In this document: in pieces, positions 60,652 through 64,000 of the stretch
Layout of the letters: each line of letters starts with the position of its first letter
How positions within the stretch are numbered: position 1 is the stretch's first letter
Source of the DNA: an uncultured Alphaproteobacteria bacterium
Lineage (GTDB): Bacteria > Pseudomonadota > Alphaproteobacteria > HIMB59 > GCA-002718135
Reading direction: 5' to 3'
DNA length: 64,000 nucleotides
NCBI GenBank assembly: GCA_902577425.1
Contig: CACGZD010000006.1
Location: forward strand, 1 to 64,000
Position numbers and translations under genes: made by a program
Notes under the pieces: model-generated
Told to the model about the DNA's origin: nothing
Seen by the model: the letters and a program-made list of their open reading frames with translations, nothing else
Database searches by the model: none

Positions 60652-61215
60652 ATGACCAAAAAAATTTACCTTATTCGTCATGCTCAATCTGAAGCAAATA
60701 TAGCAGCAGATTTAGATAATCCTACTTATTACTTTGACGCTCCAATAACTACAGCGGGAGAAAAACAAGCATTAAATGCTAAAGAAAAACTAAAAAATAT
60801 TAATTTTGATTTAATGGTTTGCTCTCCTATGACACGAACTTTGCAAACTTTTGATATCATATTTCCAAAACCCATTTCTAATACAATAATCTTGCCATTA
60901 ATAAGAGAATATATTGAACACTCTTGTGATGTAGGTAGACAGCCTCATTTATTGAAAAAAGATTTTCCTAATCATGACTTTTCACATATCAATAAATATT
61001 GGTGGAACAATGATATTCCTATCAATGAAAAAAAAATTAATCATGAAACTATAAATGAATTAGATATGCGTGTAGAAAAATTTAAAAATTGGATAAAAAA
61101 AAGAGAAGAAAAAACTATTGCTGTAATTTGTCATGGTACTTTTATTTCAAGAATAATTCATTTTTTTCTAAATAATTGTGAGTTTGAAATTTGGCACTTA
61201 AAAAATGGTAAGTGA
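60652..61215 (+). CDS. Histidine phosphatase superfamily protein
   Basis: 187 residues with the RHAQSEAN motif at the N-terminus (catalytic His) and second His in VICHGTFISRII near the C-terminus. Phosphoglycerate-mutase-like phosphatase of unknown substrate. Overlaps the ABC-F gene by 11 bases. Confidence 0.88.
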   Translation: MTKKIYLIRHAQSEANIAADLDNPTYYFDAPITTAGEKQALNAKEKLKNINFDLMVCSPMTRTLQTFDIIFPKPISNTIILPLIREYIEHSCDVGRQPHLLKKDFPNHDFSHINKYWWNNDIPINEKKINHETINELDMRVEKFKNWIKKREEKTIAVICHGTFISRIIHFFLNNCEFEIWHLKNGK

Positions 61216-63016
61216 TTTAATTTTTTCTTTAAGAGAAACTTCAGTTAGTTTTGGCAAAAAAATTATTTTTGATAATCTTGATGTTAATATTCATAGAAAA
61301 GATTTAATAGCACTAATTGGAAAAAATGGAGTTGGGAAATCAACTCTTATGAGAATAATTAGTGATAAACAAGATTTAGATCAGGGTGAAGTTTGGCAGT
61401 TAAATAATATACGGGTAAGTTTTTTTAGTCAAAAATTTGAATTAGAGGAATCTTATTCTATTGAAAATGAATTACTAAATATTTTAGATAATGAAGAAGA
61501 CTCATATAAAATAGATATTTTTTGTAATAATTTACAATTAAATAAAAAAGATATTATTAAAAATTTATCAGGAGGTCAAAAAAGAAGAGTTGGATTAATT
61601 AAGTCTCTAATTAATGAATCAGATATACTATTATTAGATGAACCTACTAATCATTTAGATTTAGAATGCATTATTTGGTTAGAAAATTATTTAAAAACCT
61701 TCAAAGGATCCATAATTTGTGTAAGTCATGATAGAACTTTTTTAAGTAATTTTACTAATAAAGTTTTTTGGTTAGATAGAGGAAATTTAAGAGTAAGCCC
61801 CTCAGGATTTAAAAATTTTGATCGATGGTCGCAAGAAATGTTTGAACAAGAAGCAAGAGAACTAAAAAATAGAAAACAATTTGTTAATATTGAAGTTGAA
61901 TGGGCCAATAAAGGAGTAAAAGCTAGAGTTAAAAGAAATGTTAAAAGATTAGAAAGGGCTAAAGAATTAAAAGATCAACTTGAAAAAGATGAGTCATCAT
62001 ATCGTAAAGCTATTCAAACTGTTAAAATAAATAAGATTATTCCAGGTTTAGATAATTCTAAATTTATAGCTGAGTTTAATAAGGTAAGTATTGGTTATGA
62101 AATTCCAAAAAAAACAATTCTAAAAGATATTAATTTAAAAATTAATAAAAAAGATAGAATAGGTCTTATTGGCAAGAATGGAACAGGCAAATCTACATTT
62201 TTAAAGGCTTTGTTGGGAGAAATTAAAAGTCAAAAAGGTACAATTAAATTAAAAAAGAATATGAACTTTTCTTATTTTGATCAACTACGCAATGATCTTA
62301 ATACTGATAATTCGCTAAAAAAAATATTAGTGCCTAGTGGAGGTGATTATTTAAAGGTTCAAGGAAAAGATAGACATGTGTGCTCTTATTTAAAGGATTT
62401 TATGTTTGATCCATCTAAAGCAACTGATAGTATTAGTACTTTATCTGGTGGTCAACAAAATAGATTACTACTTGCAAAAGTGCTCGCTAATCCTCAAACA
62501 GGATTGATACTTGATGAACCTACAAATGATTTAGATTTAGAAACTATGGATTTATTAACTGAAATGTTATCAAATTATTCTGGTACTTTGCTTATTGTTT
62601 CTCATGATAGAGATTTTTTAGATCAAACTGTTAATAAGATATTATATTTTGATGAAAAAGGGCAAGTCTCCATTTTTCTTGGAGGATACAGTGATTTTCT
62701 TAAAAGTCAGCAAAATGAAAAAATCATTAAATCGATCTCAAAGAAAAAAAATAATTATAAAGTTGTTTCTTCAAAAAATAATAAGAAACTATCTTTTAAA
62801 TATAAATATGAATTAGAAAATTTGCCAAAAGAGATTGAAGATCTTGAAAATAAAATAAACGATATTACTAAAGAATTAAAAAATTCCAATTTGTATTTGA
62901 GTGATGCAAATAGATTCAATGAAATCACCAGTGAAATGTTAGAATTAAAAAAAGTATTATCAATTAAAGAAGAAAGATGGTTATTTTTATTAGAAATTGA
63001 AGAAAAAAATGAATAA
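61205..63016 (+). CDS. uup: ABC-F family ATPase (Uup-like)
   Basis: 603 residues, two ABC modules without membrane domain: GKNGVGKST and GKNGTGKST (Walker A), LSGGQKRR and LSGGQQNR (signatures), LLLDEPTNHLD and LILDEPTNDLD (Walker B). Between them is the ABC-F linker with PtIM-like basic helix (VKARVKRNVKRLERAKEL). A C-terminal coiled coil (about 535-603) matches Uup. It acts on ribosomes or branched DNA in the cytoplasm. Confidence 0.9.
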   Translation: MVSDLIFSLRETSVSFGKKIIFDNLDVNIHRKDLIALIGKNGVGKSTLMRIISDKQDLDQGEVWQLNNIRVSFFSQKFELEESYSIENELLNILDNEEDSYKIDIFCNNLQLNKKDIIKNLSGGQKRRVGLIKSLINESDILLLDEPTNHLDLECIIWLENYLKTFKGSIICVSHDRTFLSNFTNKVFWLDRGNLRVSPSGFKNFDRWSQEMFEQEARELKNRKQFVNIEVEWANKGVKARVKRNVKRLERAKELKDQLEKDESSYRKAIQTVKINKIIPGLDNSKFIAEFNKVSIGYEIPKKTILKDINLKINKKDRIGLIGKNGTGKSTFLKALLGEIKSQKGTIKLKKNMNFSYFDQLRNDLNTDNSLKKILVPSGGDYLKVQGKDRHVCSYLKDFMFDPSKATDSISTLSGGQQNRLLLAKVLANPQTGLILDEPTNDLDLETMDLLTEMLSNYSGTLLIVSHDRDFLDQTVNKILYFDEKGQVSIFLGGYSDFLKSQQNEKIIKSISKKKNNYKVVSSKNNKKLSFKYKYELENLPKEIEDLENKINDITKELKNSNLYLSDANRFNEITSEMLELKKVLSIKEERWLFLLEIEEKNE

Positions 63017-63056
63017 TGTTTGCGAATTTTTATAAATAATATTAATTTAATTAGTT

Positions 63057-63221
63057 ATGAATAATAGACAAATAAACATCCTTGGATGGATATTATTTAT
63101 AGTTTCTGCAATTGGATTCTTGATATCTAGCGTAGGAAATTTTTGGAGTATGTTTGGTAGTATTTTTTTTTTAGTAGCATGTATAATTTTTTTAATTCCT
63201 TTTTTTAGAAAAGATAGTTAA
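63057..63221 (+). CDS. Small two-span membrane protein
   Basis: 54 residues from ATG 63057 to TAA 63221: basic-polar start, two hydrophobic segments (about 6-24 and 33-50) and a basic tail RKDS. No family recognised. It lies in the gap between the ABC-F gene and the nitrilase-family gene, same strand. Weak ribosome-binding site. Confidence 0.55.
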   Translation: MNNRQINILGWILFIVSAIGFLISSVGNFWSMFGSIFFLVACIIFLIPFFRKDS

Positions 63222-63244
63222 GCTTTTTAAATTTTATTAAATAT

Positions 63245-64000
63245 ATGAATAATTTCAAAATATCACAAATACAATTTCAAGCTAAAGATACCCCATTAGA
63301 AAATGCATTATTATTAGAAAATCTTTTTCAAAAAACTTTAAATTTTAAACCTGATTTAATTTGCACTCCTGAATGTAGCAATATTATAACTCATGACAAA
63401 AAATATTTATTAAATAATTCCACTTATCAATATAATTGTCCAATTATCAAAAAAGCTAAAATTTTTGCTAAACAAAATAAAGTTTTTATTAATATTGGAT
63501 CTTTGTTACTTAAATTAAAAGGAAATAAAAAGTTAGTTAATCGATCAATATTAATTGATAATAATGGAAAAATTAAATCTATCTATGATAAAATACATTT
63601 GTTTGATGTAAATATTAGTTCTAGAGAAACACATAGAGAATCTCATTTTTTTATTAAAGGCAAAAGAAAAGTATTAAGTAAAATTAAAAATGTTAAAATA
63701 GGATTTACTATTTGTTATGATCTAAGGTTCCCTGATTTATATAGATATCTTGCTAAAAAAGGCGCTGAAATTATATTAATACCTGCTGCGTTCACTGTTC
63801 CTACAGGTGAAGCTCATTGGAATACTCTAGTAAGAGCAAGAGCTATTGAGAATTCTGTTTATGTTGTTGCTACAAATATGTGTGGCTCACATCATTCTGG
63901 TAGAAAAACTTATGGTAACTCTATTATATTTAATCCTTGGGGGATAAAATTAAATCATGCTTCATCAAAAACTAAGATTATTAATACGACTATTGATTTA
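63245..64000 (+). CDS. Carbon-nitrogen hydrolase (Nit/omega-amidase type), 3'-partial
   Basis: 252 codons are visible and the frame runs off the right edge. The nitrilase triad is complete in the part seen: Glu in ICTPECSN, Lys in IYDKIHLFD and Cys in FTICYDLRFPDLYR. Such proteins in alphaproteobacteria are mostly deaminated-glutathione or omega-amidases. The start ATG lies 24 bases after the small membrane gene. Confidence 0.9.
   Translation, partial: MNNFKISQIQFQAKDTPLENALLLENLFQKTLNFKPDLICTPECSNIITHDKKYLLNNSTYQYNCPIIKKAKIFAKQNKVFINIGSLLLKLKGNKKLVNRSILIDNNGKIKSIYDKIHLFDVNISSRETHRESHFFIKGKRKVLSKIKNVKIGFTICYDLRFPDLYRYLAKKGAEIILIPAAFTVPTGEAHWNTLVRARAIENSVYVVATNMCGSHHSGRKTYGNSIIFNPWGIKLNHASSKTKIINTTIDL

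Noticed and set aside
1-64000. CRISPR array, phage or insertion sequence
   Set aside because: No regularly spaced repeats, cas genes, transposases or integrases were seen; the only repeat pair is the tRNA-Thr 3' duplication.

Overview
This is a very AT-rich, tightly packed bacterial chromosome segment. Genes overlap by 1-20 bases, spacers are short, and TTG and GTG starts occur. The gene content (glxD/mgsC-type glutamate synthase domain, type III glutamine synthetase, AmtB behind a glnA-class glutamine riboswitch, Rieske and TauD-type oxygenases, sugar ABC importers, no rRNA and no complete phage) fits a streamlined marine alphaproteobacterium of the SAR11/HIMB59/AEGEAN-169 kind. That placement is inferred from composition and content, not shown by a marker gene. 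No stretch of 300 bases lacks a gene once the small genes listed here are included.

Layout. 1-3.6 kb: C1-amine or glutamate nitrogen metabolism (partial glxD/mgsC, type III GS, two unknown proteins). 3.7-7.4 kb: two EamA exporters, then a promoter, a glutamine riboswitch, amtB and a 57-residue membrane protein, closed by a terminator. 7.4-14.3 kb: amine-related genes (MetX-like hydrolase, PuuA-like GS, cupin, glyoxalase, Rieske oxygenase, ureohydrolase, butyrobetaine-hydroxylase-like dioxygenase). 14.3-30.5 kb: an amino-sugar and sugar-acid cluster (aldehyde dehydrogenase, galactokinase-like kinase, cytoplasmic GH20, Gfo/Idh/MocA dehydrogenase, ABC permeases plus binding protein without ATPase, glmS, two SIS proteins, nagA, GMC oxidoreductase, enolase-family dehydratase). 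30.5-35.7 kb: zinc ribbon, alpha/beta hydrolase, LLM monooxygenase, HAD phosphatases, methyltransferase, glycerate kinase. 35.7-43.0 kb: an AglEFGK-like alpha-glucoside importer with a GH4 glycosidase and a divergent LacI regulator. A LacI-type palindrome lies in the aglE promoter spacer, and a perfect second copy lies beyond the far end of the operon.

43.1-51 kb: ugd, phosphomannomutase, a penicillin-binding D,D-carboxypeptidase with a SPOR domain, RidA, cyclophilin, dipeptidase, LysE exporter, pdxJ. 51-54.4 kb: a photobiology cassette, made of an FeS-BCP-type photolyase that has lost three of four cluster cysteines, DCC/DUF393, a frameshifted DUF2256, a second photolyase with only an N-terminal FAD domain, and DUF2805. 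54.4-64 kb: an NaChBac-like channel with an unusual filter, SDR, cupredoxin, tRNA-Thr(GGT) with a 39-bp duplication of its 3' half bounding a one-gene segment (possible mini-island), YbaK-type deacylase, ACC deaminase, DsbA-like isomerase, lipoprotein, phosphatase, ABC-F ATPase and a partial nitrilase-family gene.

The most unusual items are the tRNA-Thr mini-island, the photolyase cassette, the two-site LacI architecture with the structured spacer at 35.7-35.9 kb, and the riboswitch-amtB-small protein unit.
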